In this document: positions 5,596 to 6,061 of the stretch, piece after piece | Position numbering within the stretch: position 1 is the first letter of the stretch | How the letters are laid out: each line of letters opens with the position of its first letter | NCBI GenBank assembly: GCA_028704195.1 | Contig: JAQVLL010000132.1 | Location: forward strand, 1 to 6,061 | DNA length: 6,061 bases | Source: Smithellaceae bacterium | GTDB lineage: Bacteria > Desulfobacterota > Syntrophia > Syntrophales > Smithellaceae | Reading direction: 5' to 3' | The notes under the pieces: generated by a model | What the model saw: only the letters and a program-made list of their open reading frames with translations | Databases searched by the model: none | What the model was told of the DNA's origin: nothing | Position numbers and translations under genes: made by a program

Positions 5596-6061
5596 ATGGC
5601 TATCAAGCGTCCATTTAGCGAGTCTGACTGGTTGGCCACGCCCGAGCCGGTGCGCCGGTATGTGGAGATGCTGGAGCAGCGCGTCGAGCAACTGGAGGCC
5701 ACGGTGGCACAGTTGATCAGGCGAATCGAGCAGCTGGAGAGCCGGTTGAATCAGAACTCACAAAACTCCAGCAAGCCTCCTTCTTCGGACCCTCCCTTTC
5801 AGAGGCCGGAGCGGGGATCGAAAAAGTCCAAACGCCGCCGCGGCGGTCAGAAGGGGCACGTCGGGCATCGTCAACAGCTTCTGGATCCGAGCGAGGTCAT
5901 GATCGTTAAACCCGGCCGTTGCGCCTGCGGCTGTGAGAAACACCGGGCAGACTCACTGAGGATTTTTTACACTCACCAGTGGATCGAGCTGCCCGAGATC
6001 AAGATGCAGGTCAAGCACATTGTGCTCAAGAAGGCCCGGTGCTCCGGCTGTGGACGCTGGG
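5596..6061 (+). CDS. IS66-family transposase, N-terminal part (3' end outside window)
   Basis: The 155 visible residues start at MAIKRPFSESDW and run off the window. Residues about 20-52 (VEMLEQRVEQLEATVAQL and following) form the N-terminal leucine-zipper coiled coil of IS66 transposases. NQNSQNSSKPPSSDPP at 52-67 is the family signature, followed by a basic stretch with KKSKRRRGGQKGH at 76-88. A zinc-finger region follows, with CACGC at 109-113 and CSGCG at 149-153. The DDE catalytic core would lie downstream; the full protein is usually about 500 residues. The start is supported by the conserved N-terminus, although no good ribosome binding site precedes it. What is visible has no frameshift, so the element may be intact, but this cannot be judged from a third of the gene. 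Confidence 0.9.
   Translation, partial: MAIKRPFSESDWLATPEPVRRYVEMLEQRVEQLEATVAQLIRRIEQLESRLNQNSQNSSKPPSSDPPFQRPERGSKKSKRRRGGQKGHVGHRQQLLDPSEVMIVKPGRCACGCEKHRADSLRIFYTHQWIELPEIKMQVKHIVLKKARCSGCGRW

Larger units (their letters stand above)
5454..6061 (+). mobile_element. IS66-family insertion sequence, left part (continues beyond window)
   Basis: The element is identified by its IS66 transposase. I place its left end at 5454, where the sequence starts GTAA, the usual first bases of IS66-family ends, exactly where the glycosyltransferase homology breaks. The first 142 bp are non-coding and AT-rich, followed by the transposase. There is no room for the small TnpA and TnpB genes that precede the transposase in classical IS66, so this looks like the single-ORF (ISBst12-like) subgroup. 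The right end and the expected 8-bp target duplication (left copy would be GTGCTTAC, 5446-5453) lie outside the window. Confidence 0.75.

Noticed and set aside
5462..5716. An 84-codon plus-strand frame overlapping the transposase start, considered as an IS66 TnpA- or TnpB-like gene
   Set aside because: It runs in a different frame over the transposase N-terminus and the non-coding IS leader, and shows no similarity to the small IS66 proteins.
1..6061. A complete exosortase (XrtA)/PEP-CTERM sorting system
   Set aside because: Only the ATPase and general EPS-type enzymes suggest it. No exosortase, PEP-CTERM substrate or chain-length kinase is present in the window.
1..6061. CRISPR array, tRNA, rRNA, riboswitch or phage defence system
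   Set aside because: No regularly spaced repeats, tRNA-like cloverleaf or recognisable defence gene was seen on either strand.

Overview
The window looks like part of an exopolysaccharide (EPS) or cell-surface glycan locus from a Gram-negative bacterium with a mid-range GC content. A deltaproteobacterial (Desulfobacterota-like) host is my best guess, because a LuxR-type regulator next to a GspA/ExeA-like secretion ATPase of the kind found in EPS/PEP-CTERM loci is common there. That assignment is inference from gene content and style, not something the sequence proves. No rRNA, tRNA or CRISPR array was seen.

Layout. Plus strand, 2-1289: the C-terminal DNA-binding end of a LuxR-family regulator (cut by the window edge), followed 4 nt later by an AAA+ ATPase of the ExeA/GspA type with Walker A, a DEAQ Walker B and a C-terminal coiled coil. 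A perfect 13-bp hairpin (1290-1319) follows directly and is a better terminator for the minus strand than for the plus strand. Positions 1320-1467 hold no gene, only an imperfect hairpin. Minus strand, 5472 down to 1468: the remains of a GT2 glycosyltransferase, then a CelD/FemAB-like acyltransferase (14 nt gap), then a GNAT acetyltransferase (ATGA overlap), then a 170-bp gap with a spaced direct repeat, then a polysaccharide-deacetylase-like protein of the ESDDWG type. The two groups converge at about 1290-1468.

Right edge, 5454-6061: the left end of an IS66-family insertion sequence and the N-terminal 155 residues of its transposase. The left end, beginning GTAA, lies exactly where recognisable glycosyltransferase sequence stops. 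The insertion appears to have removed the N-terminal catalytic half of the GT2 gene, leaving a 227-codon ORF whose first codons come from the IS itself.

Working model: the minus-strand genes assembled and decorated a surface glycan (sugar transfer, two possible N/O-acylation steps, possible deacetylation), while the plus-strand ATPase and LuxR regulator may act in export or assembly and its control. The IS insertion probably inactivated the glycosyltransferase and may have changed expression of the genes downstream of it. I found no convincing evidence of a wholly new system. The most informative points are the IS/GT chimera, the atypical deacetylase among acyltransferases, and several small dyads and repeats.
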